From Burkholderia sp. Bp8963 (GTDB lineage: Bacteria; Pseudomonadota; Gammaproteobacteria; Burkholderiales; Burkholderiaceae), in assembly GCF_003854275.1 (NCBI RefSeq), contig NZ_QTQP01000003.1:124001-188000 (forward strand): a stretch of DNA of 64,000 nt, in the 5' to 3' direction. The position numbers were made by a program, and so were the translations under genes. The notes below the pieces were generated by a model. The model was not told the origin of the DNA, did no database searches, and was given only the letters and a program-made list of their open reading frames with translations. Of the stretch, positions 53,897-62,359 are shown in pieces (position 1 is the stretch's first letter; each line of letters opens with the position of its first letter).

Positions 53897-54820
53897 ATGT
53901 ATCGCCATCTGCTCGTGAAGGTCGACGGCGCGCCCGGCGGCATCGACGCGGTCGGGCACGCGCTGGAGCTGGCGCGGGCGATGAGCGCGCGGGTCACGTT
54001 CGTGCTGCCCGACGCCGCGCCGGACTCGTATTTACCCGGAGCGCGGACGCCGGAGCACGGTGCGAAAGTGGAAGCGGCCGCGCAGGCGCAGGGCGTCTCG
54101 TATGCGATCGCGCCGGCTTGCGGGGCTCCGCTCTGGGAGCTTGCCCGCCAGCTCGGCTGCGACCTGATCTGCGTCGCGGCGCTGCCTTCCGGTGCCAATG
54201 CAGGCGCCGATGCAGGCGCCGACGCAGACGCCTGCACGCAGCGGCAGCGTCTGTGCGCGGCGAGCGGCGTGCCGGTGCTCGTGTGCGCGGTGTCGCACTC
54301 GCCGGCCGCGGCGCGCGTGATCGCCCGCTGTCTCGACGCGCATCGCGCGGTGGCCGCGCTGCTGCATGCGTTGACGAGCTGTGCCGCGCATGCCGGCGAG
54401 CCGGGACGCGATGCCGCCGCGTGCCGCAGCGTGCTCGCGGATCTCGCGGGCCTGCAGGCGGAACGCTTCGGCGCGGGCGCCGAGGCACGATTGTTCGCCG
54501 CGTTGCGCTCGCGCACCGAAAGCGTCGAGGCCGAACTCGACGAACTCGACCGCCAGCATCGCCGCGACGCGCAAGCGCTCGACGCGCTGGCGCGGATGGC
54601 CGACGCCGTGCTGCCGTCCGCCGCGTTCGACGCGGCACTCGCCCGCTACGCGCGCGGCGTGTTCGAGCAGATGGGACGCAAGGAAGGCGTGATTTTCCCG
54701 GCGGCGCGCCGCTATCTGAGCGACGCCGACTGGACGAAACTGGACGAGGGCCCGGCGGGCGACACAGCCGCGACGCGGGGCACGGACGAACCCGAGGGTG
54801 CGCAACGCGCATCCGACTGA
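53897..54820 (+). CDS. universal stress protein-hemerythrin-like fusion
   Basis: A 307-residue protein. Residues 1 to about 130 look like a UspA domain (YRHLLVKVDGAPGGIDAVGHALELA, GCDLICVAALPSG, SGVPVLV). Residues of about 140-280 are helical with hemerythrin-like features: ELDELDRQHRRDAQ and MGRKEGVIFPAARRYLSDADW, whose end resembles the hemerythrin-like protein at 23747-24340. Several ligand histidines seem absent, so metal binding is doubtful. A 12-bp repeat encodes an Ala/Asp-rich link (residues 99-114). GGAG precedes the ATG. Likely stress-related; exact role unknown. Confidence 0.65.
   Translation: MYRHLLVKVDGAPGGIDAVGHALELARAMSARVTFVLPDAAPDSYLPGARTPEHGAKVEAAAQAQGVSYAIAPACGAPLWELARQLGCDLICVAALPSGANAGADAGADADACTQRQRLCAASGVPVLVCAVSHSPAAARVIARCLDAHRAVAALLHALTSCAAHAGEPGRDAAACRSVLADLAGLQAERFGAGAEARLFAALRSRTESVEAELDELDRQHRRDAQALDALARMADAVLPSAAFDAALARYARGVFEQMGRKEGVIFPAARRYLSDADWTKLDEGPAGDTAATRGTDEPEGAQRASD
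54191..54238 (+). repeat. 12-bp tandem repeat in Usp/hemerythrin gene
   Basis: Units GGTGCCAATGCA, GGCGCCGATGCA, GGCGCCGACGCA and GACGCCTGCACG encode a Gly-Ala-(Asn/Asp)-Ala pattern and keep the frame. Confidence 0.8.
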
Positions 54821-54838
54821 CATACCACGGAGAAACAC

Positions 54839-55819
54839 ATGGCACATGCAGTGCGATTCCATCAGACCGGCGGCCCGGAAGTGCTGCGCTGGGAAACCGT
54901 CGAGGTCGGCGATCCGGGGCCCGGCGAGGTGCGCGTGAAGCACGCGGCGGTCGGCCTGAACTTCGCGGACACCTATTTCCGCAGCGGGCTCTACCCGGTG
55001 CCGCTGCCGTCCGGCATCGGCGTGGAAGCGGCGGGCGTGGTCGAGGCCATCGGCGACGGCGTGACGAATGTCGCGGTCGGCGACCGCGTGACCTATACGG
55101 GCTTCATCAACACGCTCGGCGCATACAGCACCGAACGCCTCGTGCCGGCCGCGCCGCTGATCCGGCTGCCCGATGCGATCGCGTGCGACACCGCGGCCGC
55201 GATGACGATGCGCGGCCTCACGTCCGCGTACCTGATGCGCCGCATCCATGCGTTCAACGCGGGCGACAGCATCCTGCTGCACGCGGCGGCCGGCGGCGTG
55301 GGCCTGATCGTGTCGCAGTGGGCGAAGCTGCTCGGGCTGACCGTGATCGGCACGGTGTCGAGCGAAGCGAAGGCGGAAGTCGCGCGGGCCAACGGCTGCG
55401 ATCACGTGATCCTCTACCGGCAGGAAGACATCGCGGGCCGCGTGCGCGAGCTGACGGACGGCAAGGGTGTCGACGTCGTGTTCGACAGCGTCGGCAAGGA
55501 CACCTTCGACGCGTCGCTGGATTCGCTGAAGCGCCGCGGCCTGATGGTGTGCGTCGGCACCGCGTCGGGCCCGATCCCGCCGTTCAATCCGCAGCTGCTC
55601 GCGATGAAGGGCTCGCTCTATCTGACGCGCCCCGCGCTCGCCGACTACATCGCCGACCCGGCCGAGAAGGCGGCGCTGGCGGGCGAGCTGTTCGATCACG
55701 TCGCCGCGGGCCGCATCCGGATCGAGATCAACCAGCGCTACGCGCTCGAGGACGCCGTGCGCGCGCACCGCGACCTCGAGGCGGGCAAGACCACGGGTTC
55801 GTCGGTGTTCGACGTCTGA
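54839..55819 (+). CDS. NADPH:quinone oxidoreductase (QOR, zinc-independent MDR family)
   Basis: A 326-residue medium-chain reductase. The N-terminal GroES-like domain has GPGEVRVKHAAVGLNFADTYFRSGLYP and GIGVEAAGVVEAIGDGV; the NADPH-binding loop is LLHAAAGGVGLIVSQWAKLLG. There are no structural zinc cysteines, as in QOR1. It reduces quinones or enones by one or two electrons. It starts 18 bp after the Usp gene and ends 10 bp before a dioxygenase gene. In the local catabolic operon it could act on an enoyl or quinone intermediate. Confidence 0.92.
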   Translation: MAHAVRFHQTGGPEVLRWETVEVGDPGPGEVRVKHAAVGLNFADTYFRSGLYPVPLPSGIGVEAAGVVEAIGDGVTNVAVGDRVTYTGFINTLGAYSTERLVPAAPLIRLPDAIACDTAAAMTMRGLTSAYLMRRIHAFNAGDSILLHAAAGGVGLIVSQWAKLLGLTVIGTVSSEAKAEVARANGCDHVILYRQEDIAGRVRELTDGKGVDVVFDSVGKDTFDASLDSLKRRGLMVCVGTASGPIPPFNPQLLAMKGSLYLTRPALADYIADPAEKAALAGELFDHVAAGRIRIEINQRYALEDAVRAHRDLEAGKTTGSSVFDV

Positions 55820-55829
55820 GGAGCCGGCC

Positions 55830-56678
55830 ATGCGAGTCGAACAACTGACGTGTGCGATCGGCGCGGAACTGTCCGGCGTCAGCCTCGCGGACGCCGTGCA
55901 CGACGACGGCCTGTTCGCCGAGATCCGCGCACTGCTGCTGAAGCACCGCGTGCTGTTCCTGCGTGACCAGGACATCACGCGCGCCGAGCACGTCGCGTTC
56001 GCGCGGCGCTTCGGCGAGCTCGAGGACCATCCGGTCGCGGGCAGCGACCCCGAGCATCCGGGCCTCGTGCGGATCTACAAGTCGCCGGACCAGCCGAACG
56101 ACCGCTACGAGAACGCGTGGCACAGCGATGCGAGCTGGCGCGTGGCGCCGCCGTTCGGCTGTGTGCTGCGCTGCGTCGAGTGTCCGCCGGTCGGCGGCGA
56201 CACGATGTGGGCAAACATGGTGCTTGCATACGAGAACCTGCCCGCGCACGTGAAGCAGCAGATCGAGGGCCTGCGCGCGCGACACAGCATCGAGGCGAGT
56301 TTTGGCGCGGCGATGCCGATCGACAAGCGGCTCGCACTGAAGGCGCAGTATCCGGACGCCGAGCATCCGGTCGTGCGCACGCATCCGGAGACTGGCGAAA
56401 AGGTGCTGTACGTGAACGCGTTCACGACGCACTTCACGAACTTCCATACGCCGGAGCGGGTGCGCTTCGGGCAGGACGCGAACCCGGGCGCGGGCCAGCT
56501 GCTGCAGTACCTGATCAGCCAGGCCTATATCCCCGAATACCAGGTGCGCTGGCGCTGGGCGAAGAACAGCGTCGCGATCTGGGACAACCGCAGCACCCAG
56601 CATTACGCGGTGATGGACTACCCGCGGTGCGTGCGCAAGATGGAACGCGCGGGGATCGTCGGCGACGTGCCGTTCTGA
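55830..56678 (+). CDS. TauD/TfdA family Fe(II)/2-oxoglutarate dioxygenase
   Basis: A 282-residue dioxygenase with a complete facial triad: His98 and Asp100 in NAWHSDASW and His258 in WDNRSTQHYAV; Arg269 and Arg273 in CVRKMERAGIVGD are the 2-oxoglutarate carboxylate region. It starts MRVEQLTCAIGAELSGVSL. Members hydroxylate and thereby cleave substrates such as taurine, 2,4-D and sulfonates. It lies between a quinone oxidoreductase and a BKACE gene; the substrate is not evident. Confidence 0.92.
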   Translation: MRVEQLTCAIGAELSGVSLADAVHDDGLFAEIRALLLKHRVLFLRDQDITRAEHVAFARRFGELEDHPVAGSDPEHPGLVRIYKSPDQPNDRYENAWHSDASWRVAPPFGCVLRCVECPPVGGDTMWANMVLAYENLPAHVKQQIEGLRARHSIEASFGAAMPIDKRLALKAQYPDAEHPVVRTHPETGEKVLYVNAFTTHFTNFHTPERVRFGQDANPGAGQLLQYLISQAYIPEYQVRWRWAKNSVAIWDNRSTQHYAVMDYPRCVRKMERAGIVGDVPF

Positions 56679-56728
56679 GCCCGCATCGACACGAAACACA
56701 AGCACAACGATTCAAACTGGAGGACGAC

Positions 56729-57784
56729 ATGCAATTTCTCGACGATTCGCTGCACCCGGAGAACCAGGACAAGGTAGTCATCACGGTCGCGCCGTACGGC
56801 CCCGAATGGATGCCGGAGGATTTCCCGGAAGACATTCCGGTGACGATGGACGAGCACGTGCAGAAGGCGGTGGATTGCTACAACGCGGGCGCGACGGTGC
56901 TGCACCTGCACGTGCGCGAGCCGGACGGCAAGGGCAGCAAGCGGCTGTCGAAATTCAACGAGCTGCTCGGCCGGCTGCGCGAAGCGGTGCCCGACATGAT
57001 CCTGCAGGTCGGCGGCTCGATCTCGTTCGCACCGGAAGGCGAGGGCGCCGACGCGAAGTGGCTGTCCGACGACACGCGCCACATGCTCGCCGAGCTGACC
57101 CCGAAGCCTGACCAGGTGACGGTCGCGATCAACACGGTGCAGATGAACATCACCGAGCTGATGAACCGCCAGGAGATCGCCGGCACGTCGCTGAACGAAG
57201 CCGCGTACTGGGAAGCGTATCGCGAGATGACGGTGCCGGCCGGCCCCGGCTGGGCCGACGAGCATCTGCGCCGGCTGCAGGCGGCCGGCATCCAGCCGCA
57301 CTTCCAGCTCACCGGCATGCATGCGCTCGAAACGCTCGAACGGATGATCCGCCGTGGCGTGTACCGCGGCCCGCTGAACGTCACGTGGGTCGGCATCGGC
57401 GGCGGCTTCGACGGCCCGAACCCATATAACTTCATGGAATTCGTGCGGCGCTGCCCGGACGGCGCGTGCATCACGCTCGAATCGCTGATGAAGAACGTGC
57501 TGCCGATCAACACGATCGCGATGGCGATGGGCCTGCATCCGCGCTGCGGGATCGAGGACACGATCATCGACCAGAAGGGCAACCGGATGACATCGGTGCA
57601 GCAGGTCGAGCAGTGCGTGCGGATCGCGCGCGAGCTGGGCCGCGAGATCGCGACCGGCAAGGAAGCGAAGGCGATCTACAAGATCGGCGTGCAGTACGAC
57701 ACCGTCGACGAGACGCTCGCGCAGCTCGGGATGGCGCCGAACCGCCGACCGGGCCAGGTCAACGTGCCGCTGCGCGCGGCCTGA
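56729..57784 (+). CDS. beta-keto acid cleavage enzyme (BKACE, DUF849)
   Basis: A 351-residue (beta/alpha)8 enzyme. The N-terminal part VVITVAPYGPEW and the zinc motif ATVLHLHVREPDGKGS (His-x-His) are those of the BKACE family, which condenses a beta-keto acid with acetyl-CoA to give acetoacetate and a CoA ester (3-keto-5-aminohexanoate cleavage is the type reaction). Here the protein is somewhat longer than the usual 280-310 residues. CTGGAGGA precedes the ATG. With the TauD oxygenase and MFS transporter it points to breakdown of an imported organic acid. Confidence 0.9.
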   Translation: MQFLDDSLHPENQDKVVITVAPYGPEWMPEDFPEDIPVTMDEHVQKAVDCYNAGATVLHLHVREPDGKGSKRLSKFNELLGRLREAVPDMILQVGGSISFAPEGEGADAKWLSDDTRHMLAELTPKPDQVTVAINTVQMNITELMNRQEIAGTSLNEAAYWEAYREMTVPAGPGWADEHLRRLQAAGIQPHFQLTGMHALETLERMIRRGVYRGPLNVTWVGIGGGFDGPNPYNFMEFVRRCPDGACITLESLMKNVLPINTIAMAMGLHPRCGIEDTIIDQKGNRMTSVQQVEQCVRIARELGREIATGKEAKAIYKIGVQYDTVDETLAQLGMAPNRRPGQVNVPLRAA

Positions 57785-57810
57785 CGCCATCGCACAGCCG
57801 GACCGCAGCC

Positions 57811-57838
57811 GGACGGCGGCTCGCCAGCGCCGCCGTCC
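57811..57838 (+). terminator. hairpin between BKACE and MFS genes
   Basis: GGACGGCGGC and GCCGCCGTCC pair perfectly over 10 bp with loop TCGCCAGC, 26 bp after the BKACE stop. It may reduce, but need not block, readthrough into the MFS gene 108 bp later. Confidence 0.5.
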
Positions 57839-57945
57839 GCCGATCGAATACTCCATGGCGCGCCCGCGACTCCGGCCAACGGAGCCGGGCGAACCGAGCG
57901 GCGTCACGAAGCGCCGCCGCGCGCCGGACACTGGAGGAGACATTC

Positions 57946-59277
57946 ATGCTGATTCATCACGCCGAGCCGGCGATGCAGGACGTGCCCGCGCAACGCAGCC
58001 GCACGTCCGCGTTCGCCTGGATCGTGTTCGGATTGACCGTCGGGCTGCTGCTGTCCGATTACATGTCGCGGCAGGTGCTCAATGCCGTGTTTCCGCTGCT
58101 GAAGCACGCGTGGGGGCTGTCCGACACGCAGCTCGGCTCGCTGAGCGGCGTCGTCGCGCTGCTGGTCGGCGTGCTGACGTTTCCGCTGTCGGTGCTCGCC
58201 GACCGCTTCGGCCGCGTGCGCAGCATCGTGCTGATGGCCGCGCTGTGGAGCCTTGCCACGCTCGGCTGCGCACTGTCGACCAACTACACGGAAATGCTCG
58301 TGTCGCGCGGGTTCGTCGGGCTCGGCGAGGCCGCGTACGGCAGCGTCGGGATCGCGCTGATCCTGAGCATCTTCCCCGCGCATCTGCGCGCGACGCTGAC
58401 GGGTGCGTTCATGGCCGGCGGCGCGTTCGGCTCCGTGTTCGGCATGGCGCTCGGCGGCGTGGTCGGCGCGCATCTCGGCTGGCGCTGGTCGTTCGGCGTG
58501 ATGGCCGCGCTCGGGATCGTGCTGCTCGTCGCGTACCGCGGCGTCGTCACCGAGCGGCGCCTCGCGGCCTGCCGGGTCGAGCCGTGCCGGCGCGACTCGC
58601 ATGCGCCGCCCGGGATGCGCGGCAGCCTCCGCGCGCTGATGTCGGGCCTGTTCTCGTCGCGCTCGGTGATCTGCGCGTATGTCGGCAGCGGGCTGCACCT
58701 GTTCGTGCCCGGCGCGATGTTCGCGTGGCTGCCGAGCTACTTGAACCGCTATTACGCGATGGCGCCCGACCGGGCCGCGGTGACCGCGGCGGGTTTCGTG
58801 CTGCTGGCCGGCGTCGGCATGGTCATGTGCGGGATCGTCACCGACCGGATCAGCAAGGCCGACGGCGCGCGCAAATGGATGACCGCGATCGCGTACTGCC
58901 TGCTGACGTGTTGCTGCCTGGCGATCGCGTTCCGCCTGCCGCCCGGGCCGCTGCAGCTCGCGCTGATCGGTGCGGGGATGATGGTCGGCGCGGGCGCGTC
59001 AGGCGCCTCCGGCGCGATGGTCGCGAACCTCACGCCGGCCGCGATCCACGCGTCGGCCTTCGCGACCCTGACGCTCGCGAACAACCTGCTCGGCATGGCG
59101 CCCGGGCCGCTGCTGACCGGCTGGGTGGCCGATCACGTCGGGCTCGTCGGCGCGCTGCAATGGATTCCTGCCGTGCCGCTCGCGGCTGCCGTGATCTTCG
59201 TGATCGGGCGTGCGAGCTATGCGGCCGATCTCGGGCGTCTGTCGCGGTTGCGGCAGGCGCCGGACAACTCCCGTTGA
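57946..59277 (+). CDS. MFS transporter (aromatic/organic acid type)
   Basis: A 443-residue, 12-helix major facilitator. Motif A-like sequence LADRFGRVRSIVLMAALW lies between helices 2 and 3, with GLGEAAYGSVGIALILSIFP later, as in uptake permeases for organic acids. GGAGGAGA lies just before the ATG. It follows the BKACE gene on the same strand and probably imports the substrate of the oxygenase/BKACE pathway. Direction of transport is inferred from context. Confidence 0.9.
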   Translation: MLIHHAEPAMQDVPAQRSRTSAFAWIVFGLTVGLLLSDYMSRQVLNAVFPLLKHAWGLSDTQLGSLSGVVALLVGVLTFPLSVLADRFGRVRSIVLMAALWSLATLGCALSTNYTEMLVSRGFVGLGEAAYGSVGIALILSIFPAHLRATLTGAFMAGGAFGSVFGMALGGVVGAHLGWRWSFGVMAALGIVLLVAYRGVVTERRLAACRVEPCRRDSHAPPGMRGSLRALMSGLFSSRSVICAYVGSGLHLFVPGAMFAWLPSYLNRYYAMAPDRAAVTAAGFVLLAGVGMVMCGIVTDRISKADGARKWMTAIAYCLLTCCCLAIAFRLPPGPLQLALIGAGMMVGAGASGASGAMVANLTPAAIHASAFATLTLANNLLGMAPGPLLTGWVADHVGLVGALQWIPAVPLAAAVIFVIGRASYAADLGRLSRLRQAPDNSR

Positions 59278-59302
59278 TTCTCTTTGGATTTTTGGAGGCA
59301 GC

Positions 59303-59878
59303 ATGACATTGGCGACCACGCCCACCATCCTGATCGTGCCCGGCTTGCGCGATCACGTCGAAGACCACTGGCAAACCCATCTCGAACGGCGCCTGCCGAA
59401 CGCGCGGTCGGTCGCGCCGCTCGAACACGACAAGCTGAGCCGCGCCGCGCGCGTCGCAGCGCTCGATGCGGCGCTGGCGGCGATCGACGGCCCGGTCATT
59501 CTGGTTGCGCACAGTGCCGGCGTGATGATCACCGTGCATTGGGCGCAGCAGGCGACGCGCCCGATCCTGGGCGCCGTGCTCGCGACGCCGGCGGATCTCG
59601 ATACGCCGATGCCCGCAGGTTATCCGACGCCCGACGCGCTTGCGCCACACGGCTGGACGCCGGTACCGCGCCGGCCGCTGCCGTTTCCGAGCATCGTCGC
59701 GGCGAGCCGCAACGATCCGCTCGCGCGCTTCGAGCGCGTCGAGGCAATGGCGGCGGAGTGGGGCAGCGGACTCGTCGACCTGGGGGAGGTCGGGCATCTG
59801 AATCCGGCGTCAGGCTATGGCGAGTGGCCCGGGGCGCTTGCGTTGATCGCCGAGGTTCAGGCGGTGGGCGCGGGTTGA
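59303..59878 (+). CDS. RBBP9/YdeN-like alpha/beta hydrolase
   Basis: A 191-residue small serine hydrolase. It has the N-terminal TILIVPGLRDHVEDHWQTHLE, the nucleophile elbow ILVAHSAGV (GxSxG variant AHSAG), the acid residue region AASRNDPLARF and the catalytic His in LGEVGHLNPASGYGEWP. This is the RBBP9/YdeN family, whose bacterial substrates are mostly unknown. TGGAGG lies 6 bp before the start; 25 bp separate it from the MFS gene, so it probably belongs to the same transcript. Confidence 0.9.
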   Translation: MTLATTPTILIVPGLRDHVEDHWQTHLERRLPNARSVAPLEHDKLSRAARVAALDAALAAIDGPVILVAHSAGVMITVHWAQQATRPILGAVLATPADLDTPMPAGYPTPDALAPHGWTPVPRRPLPFPSIVAASRNDPLARFERVEAMAAEWGSGLVDLGEVGHLNPASGYGEWPGALALIAEVQAVGAG

Positions 59879-59972
59879 GCGGCAGTCGCGCGCCTGGCGG
59901 GTGGTCTCGCCGCGGCGCGGGCCGGGTCGCCTGCCCGACGACGCCACGCGCCAGGCGGTGGCCGCGGATTGC

Positions 59973-61574
59973 CTAGGCGACCGAAACCGGACTCAGCGCC
60001 TGCAACCACGCGACGATGCGTCCGAACGCGTCGCGCACGTTGGCCGGACTCGCGAAGATGTGATCCTCGCCCCAGTAGCGGACGAACTCGACAGGTTTGC
60101 CGAGTCGGTGAAGCGCATGAAACATCGCTTCGGACTGCGTGATCGGCGGATACGAATCGAGATCGCCATGCAGCATGAGCAGCGGCGCGTCGATCGATGC
60201 GGCGCGGAACAGCGGACTGTTGCGGATGTAGGCGTCGGCATGCTGCGCGGGCGGCCCGGGGAGCGCGAAGCTGTTCTCGCAGGGTTCGTCGAGCGCGATT
60301 GCGTCGCAGCGTTCCCGGTACCGCCAACGGCTGTCCAGTTGGCCATGCAGCGCGATCAGATCGGAGAACCCGGCGAGCGAGATGCCCGACCGGAATCTCG
60401 CCGTCGTCGCCAGCAATCCCATCGCCGCCCATCCGCCCCGGCTGTGCCCGAGTGCGTGTACGTGCGCGCGATCGATCAGGCCCGCTTCGGCAGCGGCGTC
60501 GAGCGCCGGTTCCACACCCGCGGCAAGCGAATCGATCAGATCGGCCTTGCCGTCGCGGCTGAAGGGCAGGCTCGGTTCGAGAACCACGTACCCTTGCGCC
60601 GCCAGAAGATGCAGATTCAGCCATCCGGGCTGGTCCGGCATCCGGTGCTCCGGCGACCCGACGTCGCGGCAGATTTCCGGATAGACGAACACGATAGCGG
60701 GACGCCGCTGCCCCTCTCGCCAGCCCGGCGGCAGGATGCAGCGGGTCACGGCGGTTGCGCCGCCTGGCAGGCGATACGTCAGATCCCGAACGGCGCTTTT
60801 CCGGACGCCGGCAAGATGGAGATTGCAGCGGATCAGTGCGAGGTCGTCGCTCGCGCCGTTCGGGCGCCACTTCAGCGTGGTCGTGCCGTCACCGGACCGG
60901 GCGACGCTCAAGACCTGTCCGGTCGCTGCATCGGAGAACAGGATTCTGTCCTTTGCATAAAGGTCCTCGATCTGCGCATCCACTGTTGTGAACGGCATCG
61001 GTCGATTCGCAAAATCCGCCACGGCGTTCGGCATCGCATTTGCGTCAGGGAACGACTCGATCGAGCCGGTTGCAATGTCGATCACCGTGATGTCGGCGCG
61101 TTCTTCATCGGCGCCCGCCTGCAATGCGCTGGCTGTCGCCTGTTGCCCCTCAAGCTGCTGACGCCACGCAGCAGACGCCCGTTTGCGCGTGTCGTGCGTC
61201 AGGCGAATCGCGTCGATCTGCGCGCCGGGTGGCAACAGGCGGCAGACGAGTGCGGTCTCGCTGATCCAGCACATTCCCGCCACCGGGCTGAAGTCGATGC
61301 GCAGATCCTGCTCGCCGAGCAGGCGCGCGTGTCCCGATCCCACCTCCACCACGCAGAGCCGCGTGCTTTCGCCGTTCGATGCCGCCGCGGCAATCCTCGT
61401 TCCGCAGGGCGACCAGACCGGCGAAAAGAGGCTGTAGCCGTCGGGCCCGTTCAGATGCCGGACCTCGCGCGTCGTCAGGTCGATCACGCACAGGTGCGTT
61501 CGATCGACGCCTGTCAGCAGCGGCGGGCTGGCGCGTGGCACGGACGATAGCCCGCCGGTCAGCGCAATGGCCAC
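59973..61574 (-). CDS. S9 (prolyl oligopeptidase) family peptidase, probably N-terminally truncated
   Basis: The frame has 533 codons. The catalytic domain is complete: Ser in ALGHSRGGWAAMG, Asp in MLHGDLDSYPP and His505 in YWGEDHIFASP. The N-terminal propeller is short: the frame starts at GTG in MAIALTGGLSSV and enters the blades abruptly (VWSPCGTRIAAAASNG). Upstream in-frame codons (IRVNLKSGRTDTL) still look protein-like until a TAG near 61727, suggesting decay of a longer gene. Related enzymes include lasso-peptide isopeptidases, but no lasso genes are in view. May be a pseudogene. Confidence 0.7.
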   Translation of the reverse strand: MAIALTGGLSSVPRASPPLLTGVDRTHLCVIDLTTREVRHLNGPDGYSLFSPVWSPCGTRIAAAASNGESTRLCVVEVGSGHARLLGEQDLRIDFSPVAGMCWISETALVCRLLPPGAQIDAIRLTHDTRKRASAAWRQQLEGQQATASALQAGADEERADITVIDIATGSIESFPDANAMPNAVADFANRPMPFTTVDAQIEDLYAKDRILFSDAATGQVLSVARSGDGTTTLKWRPNGASDDLALIRCNLHLAGVRKSAVRDLTYRLPGGATAVTRCILPPGWREGQRRPAIVFVYPEICRDVGSPEHRMPDQPGWLNLHLLAAQGYVVLEPSLPFSRDGKADLIDSLAAGVEPALDAAAEAGLIDRAHVHALGHSRGGWAAMGLLATTARFRSGISLAGFSDLIALHGQLDSRWRYRERCDAIALDEPCENSFALPGPPAQHADAYIRNSPLFRAASIDAPLLMLHGDLDSYPPITQSEAMFHALHRLGKPVEFVRYWGEDHIFASPANVRDAFGRIVAWLQALSPVSVA

Positions 61575-61811
61575 GTGCGTTCGGCGCCCGATGCGGCAAC
61601 GGTGTGCCTGACGTTTCGCTTGCGGCGAGCATAGCGTGTCGGTGCGCCCGGACTTAAGGTTGACGCGGATTCGCGGCCGGCAACGGCAGTCACCCTCACA
61701 GTTCCGGAGCCGGTTTGCCTGGTGCTATGATTGCCAGTACCGCCGCGACCGCAGAAAAATTCGGGATAAGCAATTGATTTATATTGCATTCGACGAAAAT
61801 GGGGAACCATT

Positions 61812-61985
61812 ATGACCACCAAAAGGAAGGAACTGTACGGGGTTGAGTTGAAGCCCCGTACGATCATCCGCCCTACAACTGAGGTAAAGGCTTCGACGGC
61901 CGCTGAGAAGAGCGATGTTCTACGTGCCGCACGGAAAGTCATTTCGGAACATCGAGACGTGCTGATTGCATTGAAGGATCGTTGA
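61812..61985 (+). CDS. small antitoxin-like protein upstream of Doc toxin
   Basis: A 57-residue protein (MTTKRKELYGVELKPRTIIR...), charged, with a helical C-terminus ending RKVISEHRDVLIALKDR. It ends 1 bp before the toxin start, and its size and place fit an antitoxin of a Phd/Doc-like module. It does not show the usual Phd/YefM fold at the N-terminus, so the family is not certain. The local base composition is lower in G+C than the flanks, which suggests transfer. Confidence 0.7.
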   Translation: MTTKRKELYGVELKPRTIIRPTTEVKASTAAEKSDVLRAARKVISEHRDVLIALKDR

Positions 61986-61986
61986 C

Positions 61987-62359
61987 TTGCTGGACCTCGA
62001 CTACGTCATCACCATCCACGACGAAATCATTCGGGACTTTGGCGGTCTTGGAGGCTTCGCTCATGCTGGTCGCGGCGGCGTCGAGGCGGCATTGCATCGT
62101 GTCGAAAACCATGCACACTACGCTGGTCTTGACGATGTGTTCGGTATAGCCGCGACGTATGCGGTCGCAATCGCTCGTGGCCATGTATTCAATGATGCAA
62201 ACAAACGTACAGGCTTGACCTGCGCGCTGACGTATATGGAGCGGACCACGCATTGCCGATCTTGAAGAGATCATGGTCGACGTTGCGGATGGACGTGTGA
62301 CGAGCGAGGATCTTGCCGAGTACTTCAGTGCTGTCTGGGAAATGTCCAAGTCACTTTGA
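61987..62359 (+). pseudogene. Doc-type Fic toxin with frameshift
   Basis: It starts at TTG 61987 and reads LDLDYVITIHDEIIRDFGG, then the Fic/Doc motif HVFNDANKRTG, then ALTYMERTT before an early stop at 62263. In the next frame the codons from about 62245 read ADLEEIMVDVADGRVTSEDL and continue AEYFSAVWEMSKSL to a stop at 62359, which is the normal Doc C-terminus. A single +1 insertion or 2-base deletion near 62235-62250 explains this. Doc toxins phosphorylate EF-Tu. The active site lies before the lesion, but the C-terminal helices are lost. Confidence 0.85.

Noticed and set aside
59973..61574. Assigning the S9 peptidase as a lasso-peptide isopeptidase
   Set aside because: No lasso precursor, B1/B2/C genes or adjacent TonB receptor are in the window; only family-level similarity supports it.
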